Shown here piece after piece: positions 22,766 through 35,400 of a stretch of 64,000 nucleotides of DNA. The stretch's first letter is position 1, and each line of letters begins with the position of its first letter. The position numbers and the translations under genes were made by a program. The stretch is from Spisula solida. Taxonomy: Eukaryota > Mollusca > Bivalvia > Venerida > Mactridae. The DNA lies in the NCBI GenBank assembly GCA_947247005.1, contig OX365952.1, forward strand, positions 47,100,722 to 47,164,721. The letters run 5' to 3'. The notes beneath the pieces were generated by a model. That model was not told where the DNA came from. It saw only the letters and a list, made by a program, of their open reading frames with translations, and did no database searches.

Positions 22766-25185
22766 TTTTGCAAAACAGCTAAAAACAAGTCAATAAATAA
22801 AAATACATAATTTCAAGTGATGCAAGGTGGTCATATATAACTGAGGTTTTAGTATATTTCTGTTCGGTTGCTTAGTTCGAAGTATGCTTTGTTCAGTAAA
22901 TGACATCATTTCCGATCTACGCGATGTATTCAGATTGTCGAGAAGTAGGCGAGTACGGAATGAGACCGGAATTCGGCATTTATTCCGCACCGATTTAATA
23001 GGACAAAGCAACAAAGCAAAGTCAAATTTATGTAGCTTTAGATGCAAAAGTCCGTATCGAATCGAACGTTTAAAACTATGATATAAAACAAGTGATGAAA
23101 TGCTTAAAATAATTTACTATGACTGGATATAATAAATAGTTCAATAGTGGCGAATACAGTAAATAAATCTTGACCAGAACGAAGTGAAAGTAGATTTATA
23201 TATATAATAGTAAAATTTATACATACCAAGTTTTTACACAAAACTACACGTTAATCCTTCAAACAGCTAATTTCAATTTAATAATCTCCTTACAAAACGT
23301 AAAACAGTAATTATAAGACCTCCAAATATTCATTCCCTTCGCATTAATTGTTAAGCGTCAACAACTTTTGATACGCCCCTTCAAACATATCACAAATAGT
23401 CCAAAGTTAGTGTGAATAACCACGTTTAATGTTCGTCTCTTTTAAACTCGATAAGTATGAATTACGAAAATGGAAGTTTTCACAAAGCAAAACCTGAAAT
23501 CCATATTGCGTTGAATCAGTAAAATCCCCTGAAATACCTGAATTGCGCAGAGCTAGTAATCGTGTGAATAAACATATTATGTTAGTTCTAAAAATAGAAC
23601 ATTGGAATTTCCCCTTACAAATCAGTGAGGCTTGTCAAACGATATCGCGTGGTTCACGTGAACTAATCTACTTACCACAGGGGAGGGGGATATGGTCGCT
23701 CCTAAATTATATTGTATATGCGTCTGTAATGTTGTTTATTTACGTATAAATACTTGTTGGCATGGAAAAATACACGCAGCTATACAATAATGTCGATTTT
23801 ATTGAGAATATTGAGAAATACGTGAATGTTATCGCGCGGCTTAGAAACATATAATTTATAATATTGATACAATTAAAAGTACTGACTTGCTGAAGTATAC
23901 AGCTTAATTACCATCATGACCATGTATAGAATCTATAGATGCAATCTTTTAAAATATTAAGTGATGTTGAATCATCGCCTTATGTTAACACTAAAACCTC
24001 GACAAAAAGGCATTTTGTGTGACCCTAAAACGCTTGTGATTAGATCTGTGAGGCCCATATAGACTTGCTGGAATGTCGGATGGCAATACTGTTAGGGGTT
24101 ACGGGTGACAGAATTGCTTGAAATATCCTTTTAGAAGTTACGAGAGGCATGTTCTGTGTCTAACTCTGGCGTGGGTGACTACAGGCGCTGTCACCATTAA
24201 AACAATGTTGTATGTTTTCGAATGGTCTATGCATGTGTACAGTATTTAATAATTATTATTGAGTTGGTTTCAATAACTTACGAAGATCAATCAAACCAAT
24301 ACGAAAGTGTGTTTGACCTTTTGGCGGTGTTATTATTGTGGTTCTCGTTACAAGAGGTTTTACTGTAGGCCTACCAATTTACTCTGTTAGATTTCATCAT
24401 TGATTCACCTTTAAACTGTTAAACCGGATATTGAGTTAGTAATGCATTCTAGATAAAAGATTTAGTATAATTCCGTGAATGAGAACGATTTCAATAAAAC
24501 AAGTACTTTGCTTCGTCACATGTCCTGATGGATCTAATCGTGTAAACCCAACATTTATTTTCCTTTTACTTAAACTACCTTTGATACGTGTATCCTTTGT
24601 TTCGGAAAATAACGACACAATGGCCTTGCACCGTTAGTGCAAACTTTTTAACTTGATCATATTCATCGACTTCGATCTACATGTATATATATTTACATGT
24701 AATTGTATTGTTCAGTCTCGAAGCAGACGTAAGCATGAAACGTTACTTGGTACAAGAAGTTGTTTTATTTATTTATTTATTTAAAGTCGGTTTTGACAAA
24801 CAAGATAAAATTAGCTCACAGAGCTATTTTCCTACAATAGAACATGGGCTACTTTTTGGGGTTCTTTTTTTTTGGAAATGAACTATTGGAGCTGGTGTGA
24901 TCCGTATGAAACAGCCACTTTGTGCTATTTTTAGAATTTAATGTACGAGAAATCGACCTTCCAAAATTGGTTTGCGTTGCTACACGAAGTTTTAATGAAC
25001 GTGCGTGGTTGCTATGGACAGGGTTTGCACCTGTTCAAAAACGTCTGGTACGCAGGTACAGCTATGTGATGTATACACGTATTTACTGAGAACTTGTGTC
25101 TGAACATGTACTGGTCACTACGTCACGACAAATGATGTACCATGTGACAAGTACATATATTCCACAATTACACACTTATCACTTT
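22766..25185. other. intergenic, nothing recognised
   Basis: AT-rich sequence upstream of the TNIP-like gene. The open frames here are short, without domains or flanking splice sites that I can defend. Confidence 0.4.
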
Positions 25186-25325
25186 GTACCTCCGTAGCTT
25201 GCTGGTTAGCGCGATTGCCATCTAATCAGGCGACCCGGGTTCAAATACGGATGGAGGCACTCATATGCCTGCCCTATTTCAGCAGAAAGCTGACTGACAA
25301 GTAAAGGATATGCTCGGCATTATAG
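25186..25325 (+). repeat. short tRNA-derived SINE
   Basis: A tRNA-like head (about 25186-25260) has an A box around TAGCTTGCTGGTTAGCGC and a B box GGGTTCAAATAC, with CCTCCG and CGGATGGAGG able to form an acceptor stem. The sequence after it (CACTCATATGCCTG, CAGAAAGCTGACTG) recurs in the copy at 49920-50056. Confidence 0.7.
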
Positions 25326-26143
25326 AAAAAAATAACTCCGGAAGACAATAGGAAAGACAAATTTGATTTATAGCATGTCAGCAAATACATGCGAGAATGA
25401 TTGGCACATTCTCGGTACGTATACCTGAGCGACATTTTGTTGTTGTTGTCGTTGGTAATGATCGTATCTCAAATTTATGACAAACCCACGTAAACAAAAT
25501 GTTTTGATTTTAATACGACCTGACTTTAGTAACGTACAGTCATTCGTTCTGATCAATACGTGTTTACTGTACACAGTGTGTTTAGTCAAACACAGTGCAA
25601 CCTCTTTAATCAGGACAATCCGTACCATCCAGAAATTCCAGGGTTGTTTTCTTACTAGAAGGTTTTCTATGTTTAGATAGCATGGATATGCTAAATAAAC
25701 TTTGATAAATTATGTAATACCAATTACTATACTTTTGTGTCTCGCCGAATGTAAATACATGTAGGATACGGGTTATTTATCTATTATGAAAAAAACATGG
25801 TTAATTAGTTTTAACAAAATTTTAGTGTATTCATGCACTGCATTTATATTTTAATAAGTATATATGCAGTATACAAGGGCGGTTTAAGGATTAAAAATGG
25901 CACAAGCATGGTCGATTTGTCTTTTGTTTAAGGTGAAAAGCTTTAAAATGCATTTTTTGTGCTTAGTGTAGTTTCTCTTTCAAAATAACTTCTCATACAT
26001 GTTACATGTATTTAGATAAACCATCCATTTCTTTCTATAGCTTATTTCCCTCGCTTTATTTTTTCCTAGGAAGAAGAGGGACATTTCAATATTTGCACCC
26101 CCGCCCCCCTACAACACTAAATCATGAAACGCCCCTGGGTATT

Positions 26144-26362
26144 GTTTTATCAAAGCACATACGGAAATGGATAACTTACGTTCAAATTTAAATTCTTTAA
26201 CAACTGCAAAATCGGAGCAGATACGGTCTGTAGGAGTTGATTAACTGAATTATTATTAGTATCGCAACTCCATTTATCCCACTTTGTAGCTGTAAAACAA
26301 TTATAATAAAGAACTTAAAATTGAACGTAACTTTAAAGTTTCCGTAAGTGCTTTGATAAAAC
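26144..26362. mobile_element. MITE of the GTTTTATCAAAGCAC family, copy 1
   Basis: The ends are GTTTTATCAAAGCACATACG and GTGCTTTGATAAAAC. The second copy is at 41418-41642, and the interiors share AGTCTGTAGGAGTT-type and TAGTATCGCAACTC sequences. Confidence 0.7.
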
Positions 26363-26751
26363 TGTACACTGCTATTTATTTCAAGACAGATGATTGCATA
26401 GAATCAGGTAACCGTTGTACACGGGGTTGGACTGTATAAAGGCAAGTACGGACAGGTACACTTCCTGTGCTATCCGGGTATTTTTAAAAAACATAAATCA
26501 ACGCAAAGTTTAGGTTGTATAACTTATATCTTGTCACGATACACGGACATCCTTCGTGTAATTGTTTAACCTAGCTGATAACAAATTCAAATCCTCGATG
26601 TATATCTTATCATTCAATTCGATCTTACTATAATTTACAAGGTAATTGACATACAGGTGTCATAAATTCCCTCTTCCTGTCTTAGTTACAGTAATTATAC
26701 CCACAGTAGTACACTATGCATAATTACTTCCGGCTTGGAAAAGTAAGCTTA

Positions 26752-26978
26752 AAGCCTAGGTCCCACTGACCAATACCACATCGGCGATGTTCTCTCGATT
26801 TCTTCTGATACTGGCCACCCGATTCATCACAATTCCTTTCTATATCATACACGGTCTCGTGACTTCCCCGAAGCTTCACCTAGACTACGAGGAACCTGTT
26901 CCCGATGTCCTGATAACTCATTAATTTCAATCGGGAGTACATCGCCGAGACAAAAAATGCTTAGTTGGACCTAGGCTT
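26752..26978. mobile_element. MITE of the CCTAGGTCCCACTGAG family
   Basis: It runs from AAGCCTAGGTCCCACTGA to GTTGGACCTAGGCTT (227 bp), with CATCGGCGATGTTCTC and GGGAGTACATCGCCGAG near the ends. It is complete and close to the copies at 11857, 42460 and 48534. Confidence 0.8.
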
Positions 26979-27046
26979 TAGTTTTATTTTAGTATATCAA
27001 TTATCTAGCGATAATTATCTAGCGATAATTGTTTAAACAATCACAG

Positions 27047-27285
27047 TACAGGGTGTTAAAAGGTTCGTTACCAATGTTTAATTAAGTTTCAGTAGTGTAT
27101 TTTTCTGACGTCAGAACAATGACAATTTTTCATGTTAAACTCCAGAGGGTTCTACCGCTGTTCTAATCTTTCTGGCATTAAAGGAACCTATTAGGGTAAG
27201 AAGTTAAAAGTGTACGCTGCCTACATAGTCAGATAAAGTTTAGTATGAATTTAAATTTTGTGAACAAACTTTTTAACACCCTGTA
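27047..27285. mobile_element. MITE of the CAGGGTGTTAAAAAGTT family, copy 1
   Basis: The ends are TACAGGGTGTTAAAAGGTTC and CTTTTTAACACCCTGTA. TA on both sides fits a mariner-type target. Other copies lie at 29386-29604 and 35402-35618. Confidence 0.8.
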
Positions 27286-28216
27286 TATACACAAACGTAT
27301 AATATCTTATCGTAGTGAAATGTAATCCCCTGTTCACATAATTCAATTGTTGTATTGCGTATATTTAATATCCGGAATCCCCTTTTCATAAAAGCATACT
27401 TTAATTGTTGCGTGACGTTTTAAGGTATCATTGTTGTGGAATCCCCTTTTCACTACTTTTTGTAAATGTACAATATATGTACAGTATATGTATATTTTTG
27501 TAACTTCGATATAGAATTCCCTTTCCCCCTATTTGTTGTATTGTATATTTTAGGTAAAATCTAGGTTAAGAAATACTAGCGGCTAAGCATGATGTTGCAA
27601 TATTTTACCGCTCATTGGGCAGACATTATAATGGACAACGGGGGTATGTGCTTCGTCGTTATGATAAAGCACAATCGTATTATTTCCGAAACTAAAGTAA
27701 TTTTATACCGATTTCCTTTTTTCGTAAAATGAGCTTCCTTGGTGTATAGATAGATAGTTTAGATAGTTTATTTCGAAAATAAGAAATACGCCCATGATTT
27801 CACATATATAAGTACATGCATTGACATAATTATTAACACAAATATACACATTATAATATAAACAAAACATGCATGTATACATATTATTTTCGATTCCGTA
27901 CCAAGTATATGCGGAGTAAGCGGAAATGATCGACAATAATGAGTTATATTCCAACATTACTGTAACTTTGAATATAGTTATTCGCATAACATTAATCATG
28001 TTTCAAGTACGTACTTTATAGTGTATGCCGAGTTTGTTTTTCGTACAGTAGGGAGACGAGTGCTATATAAGTGTTCTTATGTCCGACAGCCTCGAAGTTA
28101 AACGTGTAGTTTGTACTGTGGGAGATCCCGAGGTGGATCAATAGCTACGTCATACCAATGACGAAATAAAACTGATACTAGTATTAGAACTACAATATTT
28201 TCCCTGCCTTGAAGCT
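27286..28216. other. intergenic, nothing recognised
   Basis: AT-rich sequence. ATCCCC/GAATCCCCTTTTCA phrases repeat near 27320-27530, but I see no gene and no bounded element. Confidence 0.35.
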
Positions 28217-28238
28217 GGGGGGGGGGGGGGGGGGGGGG
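28217..28238 (+). repeat. poly(G) run of 22
   Basis: An uninterrupted G tract. Its length is likely to vary and is a frequent site of sequencing or assembly error. Confidence 0.9.
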
Positions 28239-28368
28239 TCGTCCCTTCTCTCATGCCCTCGTGTTGATAAATATATCACACCAGCAAGTGATTATAACAT
28301 GATTCGTAGCACAAATCGTCGTCATTGAATGACTAATGTAGATGACGTTGTTTTCGTCATCATTGTTA

Positions 28369-28672
28369 TCGTCGTCATCATCTCCATCATTATCATCACC
28401 GCCAATGTCACCACTACCACCATCGTCATCATCTCCATCATTATCATCACCGCCAATGTCACCACTACCACTATCGTCATCATCTCCATCATTATCATCA
28501 CCGCCAATGTCACCACTACCACCATCGTCATCATCTCCATCATTATCATCACCGTCATTGTCACCACTACCACCATCGTCATCATCTCCATCATTATCAT
28601 CACCGCCAATGTCACCACTACCACCATCGTCATCATCTCCATCATTATCATCACCGTCATTATCATCACCGT
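28369..28672. repeat. 51-bp minisatellite, about six units
   Basis: The unit contains CATCATCTCCATCATTATCA, then CACCGCCAATGTCACCACTA. Because 51 is a multiple of three and the unit has no stops, several frames stay open. The minus-strand frame at 28251-28685 would be a Gly-Asp-rich repeat of 17 residues. It has no signal peptide, domain or splice context, so I treat it as a repeat and not a gene. Confidence 0.85.
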
Positions 28673-29385
28673 TCAATAATGGCAATGTCTAGTTCTTCTA
28701 ACTTATACATATTTATAAGCTTAATATTATACGGTGATATGCAACTACTTGGCGTTCTTAGTTACAGTGAGTAGCATTCTGTGGAATCTATATTCACGTT
28801 TGTTTATTCATTTTTTGAACGCCTGGCTCTTTGAGATACGATCTGTGCCACGACTTATCCACATCATTTTTTATAACATCATTTGGTCGTGGTTCTTCCC
28901 GTTAAATGTAAATGACAAGGGAGTGAACTGCTGAAACTTCATGCTCGTAGTTCGTGCAGAGTTACGTTTCATTAAAAATACCCACAACAATAATACAAAA
29001 TGTAGTTTTATATAAATGATGACAAAGAATACTCGATCGTTAATTATGATTACAATTCCACCATATTTCAATCTTGGGAATATGTATTTACCAAAACAAT
29101 TGTTGCTGAAATGGTCACACTTTTGAGTAACAGAAATGTTAACGCCGACCTGTACCAGATTTTATTAACGATAACTATAATTGTTATAATTATAACGATA
29201 TTATTGCGTGTGAATAATTCATGTTTCCACTGGTAACCAGTGTGTACCGTTAAATGGACCCTTTACATGTATATTGAATTACACTTTTACAGGGCCAAAT
29301 TGAGATATGGAAATTAGGACTTCTTGTTCACTTTTGTGCTTTCATTTGGATATTGTGTTGTGGTCAGTGAGTTTTCTTTTGTGTG

Positions 29386-29604
29386 TACAGTGTGTTAAAA
29401 AGTTCGTTTTCAAAATTAAAATTCATATAAAGTTTTATTAACAATGTTAATTTCTTACTCTAATAGCTTTATTTAATGCCAGAGAGATTAGAACAATGGT
29501 AGTACACTTTGGATGTCAACCTGGAAATTTTATAGTCTTCTAAGGTCAGAAAAATAAAATATTGAAACTCAAATAATGAGAACAAACTTTTGTAACACCC
29601 TGTA
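29386..29604. mobile_element. MITE of the CAGGGTGTTAAAAAGTT family, copy 2
   Basis: The ends are TACAGTGTGTTAAAAAGTTC and TTTTGTAACACCCTGTA, with internal similarity to copies 1 and 3. It ends 15-20 bases before the 24-bp minisatellite. Confidence 0.8.
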
Positions 29605-29619
29605 CATATCCTTTATGTG

Positions 29620-30735
29620 CCTTTCGTGCTCCTCTGTGTCCGTCGCGTGCTGCCTTCACGTGTCCGTCGCGTGCTGACTTCACGTGTCTGTCGAGTGCTG
29701 CCTTCACGTGTCCGTCGAGTGCTGCCTTCACGTGTCCGTCGAGAGCTGCCTTCACGTGTCCGTCGAGTGCTGCCTTCACGTGTCCGTCGAGTTCTGCCTT
29801 CACGTGTCCGTCGAGTGCTGCCTTCACGTGTCCGTCGAGTGCTGCCTTCACGTGTCCGTCGAGTGCTGCCTTCACGTGTCCGTCGAGAGCTGCCTTCACG
29901 TGTCCGTCGAGTGCTGCCTTCACGTGTCCGTCGAGTGCTGCCTCCACGTGTCCGTCGAGTGCTGCCTTCACGTGTCCGTCGAGTACTGCCTTCACGTGTC
30001 CGTCGAGTACTGCCTTCACGTGCCCGTCGAGTACTGCCTTCACGTGTCCGTCGAGTACTGCCTTCACGTGTCCGTCGAGTACTGTCTTCACGCGTCGAGT
30101 ACTGCCTTCACGTGTCCGTCGAGTACTGCCTTCACGTGTCCGTCGAGTACTGCCTTCACGTGTCCGTCGAGTACTGCCTTCACGTCGAGTACTGCCTTCA
30201 CGTGTCCGTCGCGTGCTGTGTCCATCGAGTGCTGCCTTCACGTGTCCGTCGAGTACTGCCTTCATGTGTCCGTCGAGTGTTGCCTTCACGTGTCCGTCGA
30301 GTGCTGCCTTCACGTGTCCGTCGAGTGCTGCCTTCACGTGTCCGTCGAGTGCTGCCTTCACGTGTCCGTCGAGTGCTGCCTTCACGTGTCGAGTGCTGCC
30401 TTCACGTGTCCGTCGAGTGCTGCCTTCACGTGTCCGTCGAGTGATGTGTCCGCCGAGTGCTGCCTTCACGTGTCCGTCGAGTGCTGTGTCCGTCGAGTTC
30501 TGCCTTCACATGTCCGTCGAGTGCTGTGTCCGTCGAGTGCTGCCTTTACGTGTTCGTCGAGTGCTGTGTCCGTCGAGTGCTGCCTTCACGTGTCCGTCAA
30601 GTGCTGCCTTCACGTGCCCGTCGAGTGCTGCCTTCACGTGTCCGTAGAGTGCTGCCTTCACGTGTCTGTCGAGTGCTGCCTTCACGTGTCCGTCGAGTGC
30701 TGCCTTCACGTGTCCGTCGAGTGCTGCCTTCAAGG
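29620..30735. repeat. 24-bp minisatellite, about 45 units, each with CACGTG
   Basis: The basic unit is TGCCTTCACGTG followed by TCCGTCGAGTGC. Variant blocks are visible: GTACTG replaces GTGCTG around 29980-30200, and shortened units lacking CCTTCACG occur at 30205-30230 and repeatedly after 30440. The unit is eight codons long and lacks stops, so frames up to 370 codons are open on both strands; these are not genes. Nearly every full unit has the palindrome CACGTG. Confidence 0.93.
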
Positions 30736-30823
30736 TACGAATTGTTATCATGTTTTTTATTTTGCAACATGTATTCGAGACGTACAATGTTCATAACACT
30801 GGCCTTATTAATAAATAAACATG

Positions 30824-30992
30824 GATAATATAACACTGCACGGTCGACTGACCGCTTGTTTTCAGCGTAGTTTGAAAGAGTTATCCAATAAAAGTGATGA
30901 TGCACGAGATTGAATGAAACGGACATCGAGAATGCATTTAATTTTCAATTTAATTTGTAAACAAAGGCTAGTGTTATCATCGACGGACTTGA
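30824..30992. repeat. dispersed repeat, copy 1
   Basis: It contains CACTGCACGGTCGACTG and AAACAAAGGCTAGTGTTATC, which also occur in the same order at 43429-43590. Boundaries are approximate. Confidence 0.6.
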
Positions 30993-32036
30993 CGATTATA
31001 ACTTGAATAAACAACCATACAAGTTCACATTACTTCTACTTTGTTGTGATTTTCAAAGCAGAAAGTCATGTTTATCTCATTCTGAGACAAATTATTCACA
31101 GATAAACATTCAAACTGAGATAAAATAAACGTAATCTCTAAAGTATATTGACTATGTTAGTATAACAAGGGAGATAAACAGCATTATGTCTAGTCTTGTG
31201 TGCATTATTTGTCATAATCAAACATCTGATAATCTGCTTACGGTAAAGGCAGGATTTATCGCGACGTCAAATTTTCGCGAATCTATTATTTTTACGTATT
31301 TCACGGGGTTAAATTTTCGCGATTTATAAAATTTAGAAACCAGAATTTTATCGCGAGGTCAACTTTTCGCGAATTTGCTATTTTAACGTTTTTCGCGAGG
31401 TTACTGTTCGCGATTTTTAAAATTCCTAAAAAGCTACTTCCCGTTGTTTTGCCGTTGCTGTTTAAGTTCACGAACATAAGTTTTCGCGAACTTACCTATT
31501 TTGCAAATACATGAATATCGAAATTAAACTCTTGCGAAAATTTATGATTTAGTCCCTAACATGATACAGCGAATCTAAGTGATTAAGAATTACTATTTAT
31601 ATCCGTACGATAATGTTAGTTATAATAAAGACACTCATTAAGTTCGTTGAACTTGAACACGTGGAAATAAGTTTGTGCGCAATACCATATATCTTGGTAT
31701 ATATTAAATAAATTCTTTACTTACTTACTATATCAGTCATTATTGGATTTTACGTTTGTTTGTATAATAAGGTAAGCTTTTTCCAACCGATCATAATAAT
31801 TATTATTGCAACTGTAGAATATACAAACTTTGTATTTCATTTTGCGTATGCTATAATTATGCAAGTGTATGATTGATACAGAATACAAATAGTTTTATTT
31901 TTTTATTCTTTATCATTGATACAGTTACCTGCTTTAAAATAAGCAAATGTAACTGTACCATTGATTAATTATTAGATTCAGCCTTCTACAATACGAGTGT
32001 ATAAAATAAATTAATATGTAAAGTAAATAAATAAAT
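30993..32036. other. intergenic; TTTTCGCGA-rich patch
   Basis: About 31242-31540 is rich in TTTTCGCGA and TCGCGAGGT phrases, which resembles a degraded repeat. A similar but weaker patch lies near 7700-7790. No gene is seen. Confidence 0.35.
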
Positions 32037-32210
32037 AACGAGGTCCCTGGTTCGAATATTGGCTGACGCTCTTGGTAATGTCTAACCCAACTAGAGATGA
32101 ACTTGTTGGTTACCCAGTGGATGTATCGCATGTGTCGGTGTTATACACACGGAACGTTAAAGAACAAATGCATGAAATGAGTCCACTCGGAAGGTACAAT
32201 GAGTGTTTGG
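32037..32210 (+). repeat. degraded SINE fragment
   Basis: GGTCCCTGGTTCGAATATTG looks like the B-box end of a tRNA-like head. The later TCGGTGTTATACACACGG and TTAAAGAAC resemble the body of the SINE at 21022-21460. The A-box half is missing. It lies about 200 bases upstream of the METTL24-like start codon. Confidence 0.45.
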
Positions 32211-32404
32211 ACCAAATTCGGTGCTTTCCTAAACATAATGTTATTCATTTTGGACGTCTTGATAAAAAAGTGTACACGTAATTTACGACTGTAAGGCCGA
32301 ATATGTCGCTGTTTTTCTTTCACTTTTTTGTCCATTTACAAATTCGGTTTCTCCATGGTTTATTGTTTTAATTTTTTTCAGATCAGTTTCACAGAAGCTA
32401 GGGG

Positions 32405-35400
32405 ATGTTTACTAAAGATAAGATGACAATCCTTCGGACACATAAGTTTAGAATACTTGTCGTTCTTGCCTTTATATCTACCATAGTTGTATTGTTTCTT
32501 GTCAAACGAGACGCAAAGTATGCCCACAACACAATCCGCAACAGGGTAAGTGTGGGTTTGAATATGGAAGTCGTTAATTTTGAAATTTGTGTCAGTGTTA
32601 ACTTTTTAATATCACAAGCAAATTGTTACTCTATTTTGTCCCGAAATTAGGCAATCTCGCCTTTCCGTTCTTGGATTTTTATGCAAAAGGAATCAATTGA
32701 TCATACGTCAGATCTTTACATTCAGTAAATCGAGAATTCAATTAGCAAATGAAAGGATTAATTTTGGTTGTAAAACATTGCACATTTTGTAAATGTTAGC
32801 GTAATCAAATATATTTGCTTGATAAATATCGACGAAAGCCTTCGACAAACCCATAGGCGGCGCGTTGTCTTCATTTTAGGTTTGCCTATGTCATATACGT
32901 TAATAGTTCAATAATTTGTCCGATTTTGATTCTGTTTGCGCCAACTTGTTTCAAATGAATGGTATTACATGTTGTAGTTTCAAACAAAGTCAAGTATTAA
33001 TTAGTATTGTCATTCCCTTTAGATGTGTTATTTAGCTTTGTGTTGACAATAGAATGGCTCCATATTCTATATATCGCTGGCTTAGAAGTAGAAGGTCGTA
33101 AGTGCTCAAGCGTAATTGAAATTTGCATCTCAGGGCACTTCTTATGAGTCTATTTTCATGAAAATCGGAAGTGGTCATGTTGACCAAACTGAAGTAAATA
33201 AGCTTGTTTTTCCATAGGTAATGAGTAGTTTGTTGTTTTCTCAAAATATTGATTTTGTACTTACGACCTTCTTATTCTAAGCCAGCGATATGTTCTCTGT
33301 TGCACTTAACCTTGTATATTGTTTTTGTATTTTAGAGAGTGGTAGATCATTCATCCATCAAGTTAAATACGTCTATACTAGAGGTACAATGTTAACTTTG
33401 TAATACACAGAACATCATACCGTAAAATCACATACTTTAGTGGGTATTAAAATTCGTGGATTTTGATAAAAATGCATTTTCTAGGGTCGTAAATTCGTGG
33501 ATTACAGAACATGAAAGGTTTAACTCATGTCTGAATTTGAGAGGTTGATTAATCGTGGGGATTATATTTCGTGGTCAAGTTCAACAATGAAACCAACGAA
33601 AATTGAACTCCCTCGAAAAATATCATGCGTCGATCAATTCACTTTATAATAATTATGTATTTCTTATCAACTCCCAGGGTAAAGGTAATACATGCACATC
33701 AAAATGCTTTGCTTACCATACCAAAAAAAATGCTATTAGAATAAATACTTAAGAAATAAAAATCTGTTCGCGTTTATTGTCGGTGAATAAAACACGGACA
33801 GGAGTTCGGATGCGGAAAAATTAAATCACGAGTGCGTAGGACGAGTGATTTAATTTTCGCATCCGAACGAGTGCCCGTTTTTTATTCACCGACAATATAC
33901 AAGAACAGAGTTTTTATTTCGATTCTAAATACGATAATATCCCGCACTATTTAACTGCGCGCATTCCATTTTTACCCATTTGACATTGAACGTAATTTCA
34001 GCTGAAATTGAGTGGCTTATTAGCTGGTACAATTACCTCCCTCGTTAATGAAAACGACCTTCGTAATTTTCTGAAGGAAATACCACATTTTAAACATTGA
34101 AACAATTTTAATAACACGAGTATATGGTATCTATTTCATAAAATGAAAAATATAAATGAATTGATTATCAGAAGCTTTAATAAAACTTGGTTTCTAGAGT
34201 ATATTGGAGTTTCTAAAAATAGATGCGTCATAGCTGTAACACTGGATTCTCGTGCAACTCGCCTTGTCATCGTGACTCGTAGAAAATTTTAATATAAAGT
34301 TTACGTTCATTCATTCATAAATATGTCACGTAATACTGGGCGTAAATAGAAACAGCCAATTTGATAGGTATGTTTTATGGGGGTAATAATACATTGTTAG
34401 GTCCGCTCTATATTTAAACGATTAATCCGCAGATCGTGTTAGAATACCCTATAGATAATACTCTGCGTCCTTAAGGATGTTGGAGCGCTTAGGATCCCAC
34501 CTTCAGAATTTGCTCAAATTTTGCCAGGAAGTTAAGAAATCTATACTGACACAAAATATGATGAAAAAACACTAGGTCACGGAACTCGTTTTTCGGGTAA
34601 TAAGCCCTGATTGAAGTGTGTATGAATTATTTTTATAATTCCATGGAAATTGATAAATTGGTGGTGACGTTCAAATTTGACATTTTTATTTGATGTCTGT
34701 GATCTAAATAATAAAATAGTTTTCAATATAGTTTGGGTACCCATCGTTATACATGATCAAGAGACCAAAAAGGGTATATTTAATTTTGGTCTACTATATA
34801 TTGCTCTTTTACCCCACCCACTTCATATTTAATGCAGCAAAATAGCACCCAGGTAAAATCCTAATAACTTTTTTTCCCACCTTAAACTTTTTTTAATATT
34901 TTGTAAAATAGGTCTAGTGACATAGATCTTCAAAACTATGCAATAAAAATATATGTCACCGAGGTATCTTTTTCGCAATTTTTGTTTTTATTTTGGTTAA
35001 ATGTGGCTTAAATGCTGAGAAAATCAATGAAAACGCTTAAAATAAAATTTATTGAACATGTAAATATCGCGAAAACACATCAACACACAATAAACAAACA
35101 TTACCAAACGAACCTGACTCCCAAAAAAGTCATTTGGTATAAATAGCAATATTTTTATTTTTTTACCCCACCCACCTATTTTGTAATGTAATATTTTTCT
35201 CGGAATGAAAACCGTCATTTCGATTAGTATTGTCTAATTTTATTGCACAATACTTATCAAAACTGTTCAATTTGATTCATTTTAGATTATTTTGATATTT
35301 TGATTATATTTATAAGGCACAAAACGTACTATGACAAATGACGCATGCGCATTAAACCTATCCAGCATCCTTAACTGTTAACAATAAGTAATAGAATAAA

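Noticed and set aside
28251..28692. Asp/Gly-rich and Ser/Pro-rich frames in the 51-bp repeat
   Set aside because: Open in four frames because of the repeat; no independent evidence for a gene.
29546..30828. Open frames up to 370 codons on both strands over the 24-bp array
   Set aside because: A 24-bp unit without stops keeps frames open by itself; peptides are simple eight-residue repeats in every frame.
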